The notes: generated by a model not told the origin, from the letters alone. Positions 52,389-64,000 are shown, numbered from the stretch's first letter. The stretch: 64,000 bases of DNA from JAWPMT01 sp965227935 (GCA_965227935.1 CBDDGS010000037.1:1-64000), one strand, 5' to 3'. Translations and numbers: made by a program.

Positions 52389-52720
52389 CACACCATGTTG
52401 TTGAAGTCAAATCCCGGAATGTTCGGGAGAAGGCCTTCGGTAGCTTTTTTGATGTGCTCTTTGCTTGCTGCGTCTACTTCCTTCATGCCCTTGTTGATAG
52501 CCGCGATGATCAGGTCTTTCATCAGATCAGTGTCCTTTTCGTTGTGCAGGGACTCGTCGATTTCCAGCGAGAGAATTTCCCGGTTACCGTTTATTGTGGC
52601 CTTTACCATTCCCGCACCAGCCTCGGCTTCGATTTGCACTTCTGCGAGGCTCGCCTGAGCTTCCTTCATCTTTTCCTGGACATCCTTCAGCTTGCCCATC
52701 ATTTTCATCATATCAAACAT
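52388..52720 (-). CDS. YbaB/EbfC-type nucleoid-associated protein
   Basis: This 110-residue protein shows the YbaB pattern: MFDMMKMMGKLKDVQEKMKE, VQIEAEAGAGMVKATINGN, and DLMKDLIIAAINKGMKEVD. YbaB proteins are dimers that bind DNA and may be linked to RecR. The stop overlaps the glycosyltransferase start (TGATG), and the T9SS-type gene ends 7 bases upstream, so hisS, the sorting-domain protein, ybaB and the glycosyltransferase appear to form one run of genes. Confidence 0.9.
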   Translation of the reverse strand: MFDMMKMMGKLKDVQEKMKEAQASLAEVQIEAEAGAGMVKATINGNREILSLEIDESLHNEKDTDLMKDLIIAAINKGMKEVDAASKEHIKKATEGLLPNIPGFDFNNMV

Positions 52721-52727
52721 AAGGCGA

Positions 52728-54353
52728 CTAGTTTCTTATTAACACAAAGCTACCCCGCTGGCGAATTGTTTCGTTGAGAGAATTGAGAAAAGTCAGGTCA
52801 TAGAAGTATACTCCTTCCGGAGCACGATTCCCTCGGTAGGTGCCGTCCCAGCCAATCTCTGCCGATGATGACTGAAAAATGACTTCTCCCCAGCGATTGT
52901 AGATCTTCCAATCTATGGCATCGTTGGACAGGCCGATGATCCGAAGTTCATCATTGAGGAAGTCGCCGTTGGGAGTGAAGCCGTCAGGGATGTAGGCATA
53001 ATACTCGTAAGTAAGCGGCACTCGATTGGACTCAATGACCACGCCTGTATCGTAAATCGTTCTTAGATAGACGTACTGCGTTCTCCCGAATGGTTCCTCT
53101 AGAAAGATCTCTGTAGGGTTGTCGGGGTTGTTGAAAACCTGCTCCTGGCCGTTTTCGCCTACGACAATGAGGCTATTGAGTGTGTTGCCAGTAAGCTGCG
53201 TAGTTGGCGGCTTCCACGTGAAGGAATAATGATTGGCCCTCGTTTCCTCCCCAGAAACGAAGGAAGTGAGCAAGCTGACAGGTGGGATCACATTTCCGCA
53301 TACATCGGCAAATCCGATGCGATATTCGTATTCGCGGAAATTTGAAACATTGCGATCGATATATCCAGGGTATAGTGTATCGAGGCGTTCGAAGTCAAAG
53401 CCAAGTGCGCGCTTGTCGCCAAAAAAACCTCCAATGGCGACTTCGTCAAACGACAGTAGCACGTCGCCATTGCTGAAGGTGGCGTAGGCATTGGATATCT
53501 CAGGTGCGATCGAATTTGGATTCGTCACGCAAAAGTCTTGTCCTTGGGCGACTTCAAAGGAGCATGCCGAGAGCGCGTTGACCCGAAAGCATATCCGTCG
53601 ATCGGTGGAAAATGTAAATTCTGGGAAATACAGTGAGTCTGTGGTGATCTCACCTTCGAAGACGGTAAGGTACGACCCTGTACCGGCGCGGAATTGTACC
53701 TGGTAATACTGTTGGGGGTCAACCGTGAAATAGACCGTCGCATTCAAGCTGGAGAGACAGCTGCGCGTAAGTTGCACATCGGTGACGCGTCCATTGTTAG
53801 TGAAGGGCACGATATCTACACTCTGAGTGACGGCGGCACAATTTGTGGCACCTGCAGAGAAACTGCCCTGAACGGTTATATTCTGAATACCGGTCGATCC
53901 ATAGGTGTGCACCACTGGATCGTCATTGGAGGACACCACCATCTGATTATTGGCATCAAAGTCCACCACATAGTCGGAGTAATAATTATCAGTTATGATG
54001 AGTTCGACCTGGTTGTCTTCGCACTTGAAAATTTGAAATTCGGGGTCCCGGGAATCAAAAACCTCGATAACGAGTGTGTCTGTCTTCGGACTCACATCTA
54101 CTCCTACGATTTGCACAAGGGAGTAAATGCCTGGTTGGAGGTAAGTGTAGGTGGTATCACTGGTTGCGGCCAGGCCATTTTCGTAGATGTACTGTCGGGT
54201 AATGTTGCCGAAGTCATCCAGACTTTCAATATTGACCGTTAGGGGTGCACATCCACTACTGATCTCTACGGAAAAGCGTCCCTCTTGACTGACGGTTTGG
54301 GCCATCGTCGACAGACAGATAAACAGCAATATCGGGAAGATACAATGTCTCAA
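52728..54353 (-). CDS. Secreted protein with gliding-type (T9SS type B) C-terminal domain
   Basis: The 541-residue product begins with a signal peptide (FPILLFICLSTMAQ, TTG start). The middle consists of Ig/PKD-like beta domains (VSQEGRFSVEISSGCAPLTV at the start, then fibronectin-like stretches). The C-terminus shows the type B sorting domain: YIPDGFTPNGDFLNDELRI, then WKIYNRWGEVIFQS, GWDGTYRGNRAPEGVYFYDL and a final RGSFVLIRN. It should be exported by the type IX system and attached to the surface. The cargo role is unknown. Confidence 0.92.
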   Translation of the reverse strand: MRHCIFPILLFICLSTMAQTVSQEGRFSVEISSGCAPLTVNIESLDDFGNITRQYIYENGLAATSDTTYTYLQPGIYSLVQIVGVDVSPKTDTLVIEVFDSRDPEFQIFKCEDNQVELIITDNYYSDYVVDFDANNQMVVSSNDDPVVHTYGSTGIQNITVQGSFSAGATNCAAVTQSVDIVPFTNNGRVTDVQLTRSCLSSLNATVYFTVDPQQYYQVQFRAGTGSYLTVFEGEITTDSLYFPEFTFSTDRRICFRVNALSACSFEVAQGQDFCVTNPNSIAPEISNAYATFSNGDVLLSFDEVAIGGFFGDKRALGFDFERLDTLYPGYIDRNVSNFREYEYRIGFADVCGNVIPPVSLLTSFVSGEETRANHYSFTWKPPTTQLTGNTLNSLIVVGENGQEQVFNNPDNPTEIFLEEPFGRTQYVYLRTIYDTGVVIESNRVPLTYEYYAYIPDGFTPNGDFLNDELRIIGLSNDAIDWKIYNRWGEVIFQSSSAEIGWDGTYRGNRAPEGVYFYDLTFLNSLNETIRQRGSFVLIRN

Positions 54354-54377
54354 GGAACCTTCGAGTTCTGTGTGTTA

Positions 54378-55733
54378 TCAACGCAGTTCGTTAACGATGG
54401 ATTGCCAAGATAATTTCTTTTGCTCGCCAGACAGCATGTTTTTTAAGGAAAATACACCTTCCTCTATCTCTTGACTGCCGATGGTGACGACAAATGGCAC
54501 TCCCAATTTGTTGGCATAGCTCATCTGTTTCTTGACTTTTGAGACCTCAGGGTATATATCGGACCGCACACCCGCTTGCCTTAGTTCGCTCAGGAGCTTG
54601 ATCCCGTATCGAAAGCTGTCTTCGTCCAAATGAGTGATGAGTACTTTCAGATGTTCGGCGGTATCACTTGGAAACAGCTGGAGCTCTTCCATCACATCGT
54701 AAATGCGGTCGAGGCCAAAAGAGATCCCGATGCCCGACGTATCTGGGAGTCCGAAGATCCCTGTAAGGTCATCGTATCGGCCTCCACCCAGTATGCTTCC
54801 CATGGCTACCGTCGTGGGTACCACTTCGAAGATCATTCCAGTATAGTAAGAGAGCCCCCTGGCCAGACTCCAGTCCAATTGCAATTTTGTCGGTGTGTCA
54901 CGCGCTTTCTCGAGCAATTCAAGGAATTCCTTCAGCACCTGGAGCGCTGCATTATTGGGTAGTAGGCCTTGCATCAGTTCCAGCCTCGTGGCGTTGTCAC
55001 CGTCGGTCGTGATGAGTTGCAGGAGTTTCTCCAGTTTGCCTTCGTCGCATCCCAGTGCCGCCAGTTCCTCAGAAACCCTCTCAGCACCGATTTTGTCGAG
55101 TTTATCGACGATAGCACAGAAGGGAACTTCTTTGTCTTTGGCACCGGCCCATTCGGCGAGCCCAAACAGTATCTCTCTATGGTTGATTTTGAGCTGATAG
55201 TCCTCCAGGCCCAGGTCTCGGAAGACATCGTGGATGAGCAGGGTCAGCTCTGCCTCGTTCCAAATCGATCGTGTGCCGATGATGTCCACGTCGCACTGAT
55301 AGAACTCCTGATAACGGCCTTTTTGTGGTCGGTCTCCCCGCCATACGGGTTGGATTTGATAGCGTTTGAACGGGAACGTGAGGTCATTTCTGTGCATAAC
55401 CACAAACCTTGCAAAGGGCACAGTCAGGTCGTATCGCAAGCCTCTTTTGGCGATCTTCGGCAAGATGGACCCCGGGCCATTCTCCAAATCGGCCGCCGTC
55501 ACATCTTTTGAGAAATCTCCATTGTTGAGCACCTTGAAGAGGAGTTGATCTCCTTCGTCGCCGTACTTACCTGTTAGAACCGACAGGTTTTCGAGCGTGG
55601 GCGTCTCAATTTTTGTGAAGCCGTAGGTTTGAAAATTGGACTCAATCCGAGCAATGATGTACTGCCGCTTGGCTGTCTCTTCGGGTCCAAAGTCACGAGT
55701 TCCTTTTGGTAGTGTGGGTTTCTGCACAATCAA
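54378..55733 (-). CDS. hisS: Histidyl-tRNA synthetase
   Basis: This 451-residue class II enzyme has motif 1 region KPTLPKGTRDFGPEE and TYGFTKIETPTLENL, motif 2 RYQIQPVWRGDRPQKGRYQEFYQCD, and the histidine-specific LARGLSYYTGMIFEV, then GGGRYDDLTGIFG and GISFGLDRI (motif 3). The C-terminal anticodon-binding domain includes VLITHLDEDS and VSKVKKQMSYANKLGVPFVV. It uses a TTG start. A -7-like box TAGTTTTG on the minus strand (55748-55755) lies just upstream, within the divergent promoter region. Confidence 0.98.
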   Translation of the reverse strand: MIVQKPTLPKGTRDFGPEETAKRQYIIARIESNFQTYGFTKIETPTLENLSVLTGKYGDEGDQLLFKVLNNGDFSKDVTAADLENGPGSILPKIAKRGLRYDLTVPFARFVVMHRNDLTFPFKRYQIQPVWRGDRPQKGRYQEFYQCDVDIIGTRSIWNEAELTLLIHDVFRDLGLEDYQLKINHREILFGLAEWAGAKDKEVPFCAIVDKLDKIGAERVSEELAALGCDEGKLEKLLQLITTDGDNATRLELMQGLLPNNAALQVLKEFLELLEKARDTPTKLQLDWSLARGLSYYTGMIFEVVPTTVAMGSILGGGRYDDLTGIFGLPDTSGIGISFGLDRIYDVMEELQLFPSDTAEHLKVLITHLDEDSFRYGIKLLSELRQAGVRSDIYPEVSKVKKQMSYANKLGVPFVVTIGSQEIEEGVFSLKNMLSGEQKKLSWQSIVNELR

Positions 55734-55741
55734 GCGTTCTA

Positions 55742-55773
55742 TTTGGACAAAACTATATAAAACCCTAATTTTG
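55742..55773 (+). promoter_or_regulatory. Bacteroidota-type promoter of the basic Lys/Ala-rich protein
   Basis: TTTG (55742-55745) and TAATTTTG (55766-55773) are separated by 20 bases, matching the -33/-7 pair of the primary sigma factor of Bacteroidota (TTTG, about 19-20 bases, TAnnTTTG). Transcription would begin near 55779, 33 bases before the ATG at 55812. The divergent hisS -7-like box overlaps this region. Confidence 0.7.
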
Positions 55774-55811
55774 CCGCCCGATTCATTGGGGCAATTACAA
55801 TTGACAAGAAA

Positions 55812-56327
55812 ATGGCAGTTACCAGATTAGAGAGAAAAGGACGTAAGAATAAGGCAGTTGCAAAGCGAAGAGTGAAGACGATCGATCGTCTTTCCAGCAA
55901 GCCTGTTATCAAGAACGTGGACGTTGAAGCGATCAAAGCTGAGTTCGAAGAAAATGCAAAGAAGGCTGCCAAGAAAGAAGCACCCAAGAAAGAAGCGGTA
56001 GAGGCGAAAGCAGAGAGCCCAGCAGCGGAGAAAGCTGCTCCTAAAGCTGAAAAGAAAGCTGCTGCCCCTAAGGCAGAGAAAAAAGAAGCTGCTCCGAAAG
56101 CCGAGAAGAAGGAAGCTCCTGCGAAAGCGGAGAAGAAAGAGGCTGCTCCTAAGGCGAAAAAAGAAGCTGCTCCCAAAGCGGAAAAGAAGGAAGCTGCACC
56201 TAAAGCGAAGGCGAAGAAAGACGAGCCCAAGGCGGAAGCTGCTGCTGAAGAGAAGCCGGCCAAGAAGAAGGCCGCTCCCAAAAAGGCCGCCGCGAAGAAG
56301 GACGAAGGCGGCGAAGAGTCCGCTTAA
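55812..56327 (+). CDS. Basic Cytophagales protein with histone-H1-like Lys/Ala tail
   Basis: The first 50 residues (MAVTRLERKGRKNKAVAKRR, then KPVIKNVDVEAIKAEF) resemble a small conserved basic protein I recall from Cytophagales. The remaining 120 residues are a low-complexity tail of repeated AAPKAEKKE-like units made of Lys, Ala, Glu and Pro, comparable in composition to histone H1-type tails in bacteria. DNA or RNA binding is the simplest guess. It has a strong promoter and ends in a 4-base overlap (TTAA) with the converging serine hydrolase gene. The tail is repetitive at DNA level and may vary in length. Confidence 0.7.
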   Translation: MAVTRLERKGRKNKAVAKRRVKTIDRLSSKPVIKNVDVEAIKAEFEENAKKAAKKEAPKKEAVEAKAESPAAEKAAPKAEKKAAAPKAEKKEAAPKAEKKEAPAKAEKKEAAPKAKKEAAPKAEKKEAAPKAKAKKDEPKAEAAAEEKPAKKKAAPKKAAAKKDEGGEESA

Positions 56328-57472
56328 GGTCGTTCCAAAACCTTTACGATTTCAGAGGCAATTGCAGACATCTTTCTGTAAAGTGAGAGATGTCCAGGGT
56401 CTGATGTATTGACCTGGTAGGCGACACAGAATCTGTGATCTGGATAGTATCGCATATTGGTGATATATCCTGGAAAAAAGCCGCTATGCCCCCAACTTTG
56501 TCCCTGGGGTGTGTCCTGGATGTGTACGCCCAGACCCCACGTGCCTCCCAGACGTCTAGCGTCAATGCCATTGAGGAAGTCGCCCATGAGGTCGGCACTG
56601 AAAAGTTGGTTCTCATAAATCAACTTCCCTGCTCTTGCCAGCTCCGAAGAATTGGTAACGAACCCGCCACCGGCCCATTCGAATTGTAGATTGTATTTGT
56701 ATTCGCCGTCCTCTACCACCATTCCGGGATAGAAATCGTCGTCGAGTCGGTTGTAACCCACAGCCAATCCCTCAATTTTTCTCTGTACCTGGGGAGCGGT
56801 CAATTCAAAACCGTGAGGCAAAAGGAAATTGTCCAGTACGTATTGATACATCGTCGTACCTGTCACTTCCTCCAATACCATTGCTAGTATGATGTAATTG
56901 GTGTCTGAGTAGGCGAAATCAGTACCCGCCTCAAATAGCGGATCCATATCGAACACATACGCTAGCAATTCCTCTGGCTTCCAAATTCGGTCGGGGTCTT
57001 TATGGACATCCTCCTGGAAAGTGTCTCCGAAGACATAGCGGGAGATACCAGAAGCATGTTGCATCAGGTTGCGGAGGGTAAGCGTTTCAGCATTTTGAAT
57101 TCGGGAATACCATTCGTGCTTTCCAAGGTACTGGCTCACCCGATCATCTAATTGAAGATGCCCCCTTTCTACGAGCTGCATCAGTGAAGCAGACACGAAT
57201 ATTTTACCTGAACTACCTCCCAGCATTCTACTCGTCGGATCCATGGGTATCTTCTCCTCAACGTTTTTATAACCAACTCCGTAACTCAATACTTGGCCAT
57301 CATGAAGAACGACGCCCAAAGTTGCGCCCGCGAAATCATCACTCTCATCATAGAGTGTGTCCAGGACCTGTTTCAGATGGCTGTCAACCTCGTCATAGGA
57401 CGACTGAAAGCCGAAGGAGGCAGTGCTGAGTAGGAGCAGTAGCAGGAGGGTAGGTAGCCTCATATTCATCAT
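56324..57472 (-). CDS. Serine hydrolase of the beta-lactamase/penicillin-binding family
   Basis: This 382-residue protein has a signal peptide (LLLLLLLSTASFG), the catalytic SxxK motif SSGK (Ser87-Lys90), the second motif YSD (Tyr188 in DFAYSDTNYIILAMVLEE) and the third motif HSG (GQSWGHSGFFPGY). This is the class C-like serine hydrolase group, often D-aminopeptidase, esterase or carboxypeptidase-like. It is exported, probably to the periplasm. It does not sit in a cell-wall operon, so the substrate remains open. Confidence 0.9.
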   Translation of the reverse strand: MMNMRLPTLLLLLLLSTASFGFQSSYDEVDSHLKQVLDTLYDESDDFAGATLGVVLHDGQVLSYGVGYKNVEEKIPMDPTSRMLGGSSGKIFVSASLMQLVERGHLQLDDRVSQYLGKHEWYSRIQNAETLTLRNLMQHASGISRYVFGDTFQEDVHKDPDRIWKPEELLAYVFDMDPLFEAGTDFAYSDTNYIILAMVLEEVTGTTMYQYVLDNFLLPHGFELTAPQVQRKIEGLAVGYNRLDDDFYPGMVVEDGEYKYNLQFEWAGGGFVTNSSELARAGKLIYENQLFSADLMGDFLNGIDARRLGGTWGLGVHIQDTPQGQSWGHSGFFPGYITNMRYYPDHRFCVAYQVNTSDPGHLSLYRKMSAIASEIVKVLERP

Positions 57473-57601
57473 ATCAGGAAGGTAGGGGATTCCTACGATT
57501 CCAGGTAACCATTTGATTTGGACGGTGATACTGGATTCAAGTTTAGCGACCAGCTACTCATATGATCACTGGCGTGAAACAGGTCCAAGCCGTGGCAGAG
57601 C

Positions 57602-58357
57602 CTAAATGTACCCGACTACATCATAGACCATGTACCCTATCCATTCGCGGATCAACTCGTTCCATGTGTGAAGCTCATCACCATCCGGTAGGAAATTCAT
57701 GAAATGCCAGTCGATAGGTTCTTCGCCATAGTCCACTGGGTAGGGCAAGACATCTACTTCTTCTTTTGAAAAACACCCTAGCGCCCTCCGCATGTGGCTG
57801 GCAGAGGTAATGAGTATGATGGGCGATTCGATCGTGTCTTGGGCTAGGAGTTGCTTGACGTAGACGGCATTTTGGTGTGTGTTCTGGGATTCTGTTTCAA
57901 TGACGATCGCCTCCGGGGGGACGTCCAACGAGATGGCCAGCTCTTTGAGTAACGGGCTTTCGGACAGCCCGGTACTTCGGAGGTCTCCAGATCCTCCAGA
58001 AATGATCAGGCGGCGGACCATGCCCTCACGGTAAAGCTTGATCGCGCTCAGGATGCGCTCTACATTATCATTGAACTGTATCTGCCCTTCCACCTGTATG
58101 CGAGCATTAGCCATACCGCCAAGGACAATGGCAACGTCTGTCGGTTCGGTGATCTGGGTAGGAGGCGGTTCCCAGGCTCTTAATGCGAGGTTGGCCAGGA
58201 ATGGATTGGTGAAAACGAAGGCGGCCACTATGCCCGCAATTCGCAATCCTTTCTTCCACCTTGAGAGCTTTGGTACCACAGAAAGCGCCAGAGGCAAAAG
58301 AATCCACGTCAGTGGATGCAGAAGGAAACTGAGGGTCTTGGACAGAAAGAAAAACAT
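57602..58357 (-). CDS. YdcF/ElyC-like DUF218 membrane protein
   Basis: This 251-residue protein has two N-terminal membrane segments (about 6-27 and 37-55) and then a DUF218 domain: DVAIVLGGMANARIQ, RRLIISGGSGDL, VIETESQNTHQNAVYVKQLL and ILITSASHMRRALGCF. ElyC/SanA-type proteins act in envelope or undecaprenyl-linked processes. It stands apart from both neighbours (129 and 75 bases), so it may be transcribed singly. Confidence 0.88.
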   Translation of the reverse strand: MFFFLSKTLSFLLHPLTWILLPLALSVVPKLSRWKKGLRIAGIVAAFVFTNPFLANLALRAWEPPPTQITEPTDVAIVLGGMANARIQVEGQIQFNDNVERILSAIKLYREGMVRRLIISGGSGDLRSTGLSESPLLKELAISLDVPPEAIVIETESQNTHQNAVYVKQLLAQDTIESPIILITSASHMRRALGCFSKEEVDVLPYPVDYGEEPIDWHFMNFLPDGDELHTWNELIREWIGYMVYDVVGYI

Positions 58358-58432
58358 ACACCGTTAGTCTTCACCGCATGAAATTACACAGGAATTACCA
58401 GCGATGAAGACAAGCTGACCTTTTTGAGCGGA

Positions 58433-59320
58433 TCAGCTTACAATTTTCTCTCTAATGTTTTCGATGGAAAGCACTACGTCTATGAGTAGATCGGGTGTCA
58501 GCAAGAAATCCTCCTGGCCCTTCATCGCCTTCTCAATATTCTCGAGATCACTGTCGTACAGCAAGACCAGGATCTCCAACTCATTGATCATGCGCAGGAT
58601 GGTCTCATCGTCAGGTAGGTCCTTCATCAGTTTGATGATGTCTTTCAGGGGCTGCTCTTGCTCCAGAAGGATCTGCATGAGTGGCTGTAGTTTCAAGTCC
58701 TTCTCTGAATCAGACATACCTTCCACATCGTGGTCATCGATTTTTTTGGCTGCAAGGTATAGACCCTCTATAAAGCTGCCGGTAAGTGCCAGGGCCGCCA
58801 TGTTCAGTCGCTCACTATGATCCAGCGAGCTTTCTTCCAATAAAGGCGTCTTGTTTAGTAGATCACTGATCGAATCGTGAGAGTCAGGCTGGGCCTGCCA
58901 GATGTCCATAAGCTCATGATCGAAGGCAGTTTGGACCCCTACTGTCTTGGCAAGATGCTCTATTGCGTCCATGTGACTGAGGGCCTCATCTATCTGTCCA
59001 AAGGCCACCTGATAACCGAGATCAGTCGCGTAAACCCCCAAATTCATGGCTGCAGTGTCGTCATTGTGCTCATATTGAGTTACTCGCTCAAAGCCATTGA
59101 CGAGGGATCCATCATAGACACTTCCGGTCTCCTGGAGTAAATGTGGCAGAAGCGTTGGTCGATGCATGTCCCGAATAGCCACATGCATATCGGCTATGAT
59201 TTGAAGATCTTCCGCAGATACCGCTCCTTCTTCTGATTCTTGGGAGTTGTTGGTTTGGCCAGTTCCGCAGGAAAAGAGTACGAACGAAACGGCAGTGCAG
59301 ATGGTTAGTAGCCTTGTCAT
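58433..59320 (-). CDS. Helical lipoprotein of unknown function
   Basis: The 295-residue product starts with a lipoprotein signal (TAVSFVLFSC), then a Ser/Glu-rich linker and an all-helical body with many acidic residues (for example DIIKLMKDLPDDETILRMI). The segment AMNLGVYATDLGYQVAFGQ in the middle could be a family mark shared with other Bacteroidota lipoproteins, but I cannot name it. Its position does not help, since the neighbours are unrelated. Confidence 0.7.
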   Translation of the reverse strand: MTRLLTICTAVSFVLFSCGTGQTNNSQESEEGAVSAEDLQIIADMHVAIRDMHRPTLLPHLLQETGSVYDGSLVNGFERVTQYEHNDDTAAMNLGVYATDLGYQVAFGQIDEALSHMDAIEHLAKTVGVQTAFDHELMDIWQAQPDSHDSISDLLNKTPLLEESSLDHSERLNMAALALTGSFIEGLYLAAKKIDDHDVEGMSDSEKDLKLQPLMQILLEQEQPLKDIIKLMKDLPDDETILRMINELEILVLLYDSDLENIEKAMKGQEDFLLTPDLLIDVVLSIENIREKIVS

Positions 59321-59427
59321 AGGTTAGTTGTCATATAGGGTTGCTGCAGATCTAAAAACAGAGACCTACATAAATTGATAAAGTAAATATCCACTTTCTT
59401 GATTGGAAATCAAACATCTTTGTTTTG

Positions 59428-59628
59428 ATGAAGGGATTAGCGTTTAGCAGTTTGAGAACGGGCAAAAGGTACCAACTCACCAATTTTGGCGAGAGATATA
59501 CCTTCCAGTTAGAGAAGATTCTTCCCCGGGATTTCCAACTGAAAGACCTCGGAACACTCGAAACATACCATCTCAGTGAGCTGATCCAGTTTGGCAAAGG
59601 GCCGGATTTCGAGATCCTCGAACTCTAA
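59428..59628 (+). CDS. Small conserved-looking protein
   Basis: From ATG 59428 (a TTG precedes it in frame) the product has 66 residues: MKGLAFSSLRTGKRYQLTNF, then GERYTFQLEKIL and ETYHLSELIQFGKGPDFEIL. The alternating strands suggest a small beta-barrel such as an SH3-like fold. It has no signal peptide. It converges on gltD with 32 bases between the stops. The clean composition suggests a real gene, but the function is unknown. Confidence 0.6.
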   Translation: MKGLAFSSLRTGKRYQLTNFGERYTFQLEKILPRDFQLKDLGTLETYHLSELIQFGKGPDFEILEL

Positions 59629-59660
59629 GTGCCCCCAACAATACGTATCGCGTCCGCGAA

Positions 59661-61100
59661 CTAAACCTGGTACTCTGAGAGGTCCTTGGAGGGTAGGAGC
59701 GTACTTTGTCCCAGGTACTCATCGATGGCTCTGGCCGCCTCTCTTCCCTCTGAAATCGCCCATACCACGAGTGATTGTCCGCGTCGCATGTCTCCCGCCG
59801 TGAATACTCCTTTGACTGACGTTTCGTAGTTTTTGGCAGCGACATTGCCGCGTCCGTCGAGGGCTACTCCGAGCTGTTCAATGATGCCCTCTTTCTGCGG
59901 ATAAGCGAAGCCGATGGCCAGGAGTGCCATGTCGCATTCATACGTTTTTTCACTGTTAGGCATTTCTACAGGACGTCCTTCCTGCCATTCCACCTTCACA
60001 GTTTTCAAACCTTTCAGTTGGCCCTTCTCTCCAATGAACTCTTTGGTCATGATGGACCATTCCCTATCAGCGCCCTCCTCATGTGAGCTCGATGTCCGTA
60101 GGATCAGAGGCCATTCGGGCCATGGGTTTTGTGTTGCTCGGCTGACTGGCGGTTTGTCGAGCAATTCGAATTGCACAATGGACTTTGCTCCATGCCTGTT
60201 GGAGGTGCCAATGCAGTCAGAGCCGGTATCACCACCGCCAATCACGATCACATGCTTATCAGTCGCCCACAATTCTTCTCCTTCGATCGGAAGGTTGGAC
60301 ACTCTACGGTTCTGTTGCGTCAGGAAGTCCATTGCGAAGTGGACGCCCTTCAGGTCCCGCCCAGGGATACCGAGATCCCGGGGAATGGTTGACCCTCCTG
60401 AAAGCAGGATCGCGTCAAACTCCTTGAGGTCTGCTGCCGTGATGTCAAATCCCACATGGCAGTCCGTGACAAACTCGACCCCCTCTTTCTCCATCAAATC
60501 GATGCGGCGCTCTACGACATTCTTGTCCAGCTTGAAATCTGGAATACCAAACCTGAGTAGTCCACCAGGTTTGGGGTCGCGTTCGTAGACAGTCACTTGA
60601 TAGCCCGACTTGTTCAACTGATCCGCTGCGGCCATTCCTGCGGGACCTGAGCCTATGACTGCCACACGCTTACCATTTCTTTCGGTCGGGGGTTTGGGTT
60701 GTATAAGGCCCAATTCCCAGCCCTTCTCAGCAATGGATTTCTCAATATGCTCGATGGCCACGGGTGGCTTGTTGATGCCCAGTACGCAACTCCCCTCACA
60801 AGGAGCGGGACAAATCCGACCCGTGAATTCAGGGAAGTTATTTGTCGACAGCAGTATCTCTACGGCCTTGGCCCAGTCTTCACGATAGACAGCATCGTTG
60901 AAGTCCGGGATGAAGTTGCCGAGCGGGCAACCGCTATGGCAGAATGGAACACCACAATCCATGCACCTACTCGCCTGCTGGATGGTGAGCTCATCGGAAT
61001 GAGGCTTATAGAATTCCTTGTATTCCTTTATTCGTTGGGAGGGGTCCTCCGACTTTGGCAGTTCACGATCTACCTTGATGAATCCGTCAATGCTCCCCAT
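59661..61100 (-). CDS. gltD: Glutamate synthase (NADPH) small subunit
   Basis: This 479-residue flavoprotein has the N-terminal Cys cluster (Cys46, Cys49, Cys54, Cys58 in RCMDCGVPFCHSGCP) that binds the 4Fe-4S centres, the FAD loop GSGPAGMAAADQL, the NADPH loop IGGGDTGSDC and the C-terminal GDMRRGQSLVVWAISEGREA. It passes electrons from NAD(P)H to the large subunit, which makes glutamate from glutamine and 2-oxoglutarate. It follows gltB by 2 bases. Confidence 0.97.
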   Translation of the reverse strand: MGSIDGFIKVDRELPKSEDPSQRIKEYKEFYKPHSDELTIQQASRCMDCGVPFCHSGCPLGNFIPDFNDAVYREDWAKAVEILLSTNNFPEFTGRICPAPCEGSCVLGINKPPVAIEHIEKSIAEKGWELGLIQPKPPTERNGKRVAVIGSGPAGMAAADQLNKSGYQVTVYERDPKPGGLLRFGIPDFKLDKNVVERRIDLMEKEGVEFVTDCHVGFDITAADLKEFDAILLSGGSTIPRDLGIPGRDLKGVHFAMDFLTQQNRRVSNLPIEGEELWATDKHVIVIGGGDTGSDCIGTSNRHGAKSIVQFELLDKPPVSRATQNPWPEWPLILRTSSSHEEGADREWSIMTKEFIGEKGQLKGLKTVKVEWQEGRPVEMPNSEKTYECDMALLAIGFAYPQKEGIIEQLGVALDGRGNVAAKNYETSVKGVFTAGDMRRGQSLVVWAISEGREAARAIDEYLGQSTLLPSKDLSEYQV

Positions 61101-61102
61101 AA

Positions 61103-64000
<2,898 letters not shown>

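Noticed and set aside
51732..52658. 308-codon + strand frame opposite the glycosyltransferase
   Set aside because: The opposite strand encodes GT-A motifs and YbaB; this frame has no sense of its own.

Overview
The window looks like the chromosome of a marine, polysaccharide-degrading Bacteroidota, most likely in the Cytophagales (the family is inference). The signs are a SusC/SusD pair, a gliding-type C-terminal sorting domain, several Bacteroidota-type -7 promoter boxes (TAnnTTTG), FtsX-like permeases of about 800 residues, and genes with no consistent Shine-Dalgarno sequence. I saw no rRNA or tRNA gene, CRISPR array, integrase or insertion sequence.

Region 1 (0-11.2 kb) holds mixed genes: a frameshifted FAD monooxygenase, two unrecognised genes, an exported protein, an SPL-like radical SAM protein, a DUF2157/GDYXXLXY membrane pair, a small protein made of five exact 16-residue repeats, a YrdB-like membrane protein and a GH106-like lipoprotein glycosidase.

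Region 2 (11.4-28.6 kb) is an alginate utilisation locus on the + strand. In order it has a FadR-type GntR regulator with a uronate-type operator just upstream, SusC, SusD, a PL6 polyuronate lyase, a PL17 oligoalginate lyase, KdgF, an MFS sugar-acid transporter, two SDR reductases, a PPi-type phosphofructokinase, KDG kinase and an Nramp-fold transporter that lacks the metal-binding motifs. Read as a pathway: SusCD imports alginate oligomers, PL6 and PL17 cut them to unsaturated monomer, KdgF opens the monomer to DEH, an SDR makes KDG and KdgK makes KDPG. KDPG aldolase and an endolytic PL7 lyase are not in the window. The PPi-type PFK would suit reversible flux between triose and hexose phosphates.

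Region 3 (28.7-46.6 kb) holds an exported caspase-like protease with a small membrane protein, two FtsX/MacB-type permeases, a DUF559 nuclease gene bracketed by inverted repeats, a DUF4097 SGD-repeat protein, an OPT transporter, and an NtrB/NtrC-like pair followed by a MOSC gene. An NSS transporter with a 39-residue MetS-like subunit and a MazG-like hydrolase follow. Both permease genes carry sigma-54-like -24/-12 elements, which suggests the NtrC-like regulator controls them.

Region 4 (46.6-64 kb) is mostly housekeeping: ffh, pdhB, an OmpA/TPR lipoprotein, ybaB, hisS, a Lys/Ala-rich basic protein, a serine hydrolase, a DUF218 protein, gltD and gltB (cut by the window end). Between 51.2 and 51.7 kb three +1 indels break a PspC-like gene and a glycosyltransferase. 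With two indels in the monooxygenase at 0.78-0.90 kb they point either to local sequence errors or to real decay.
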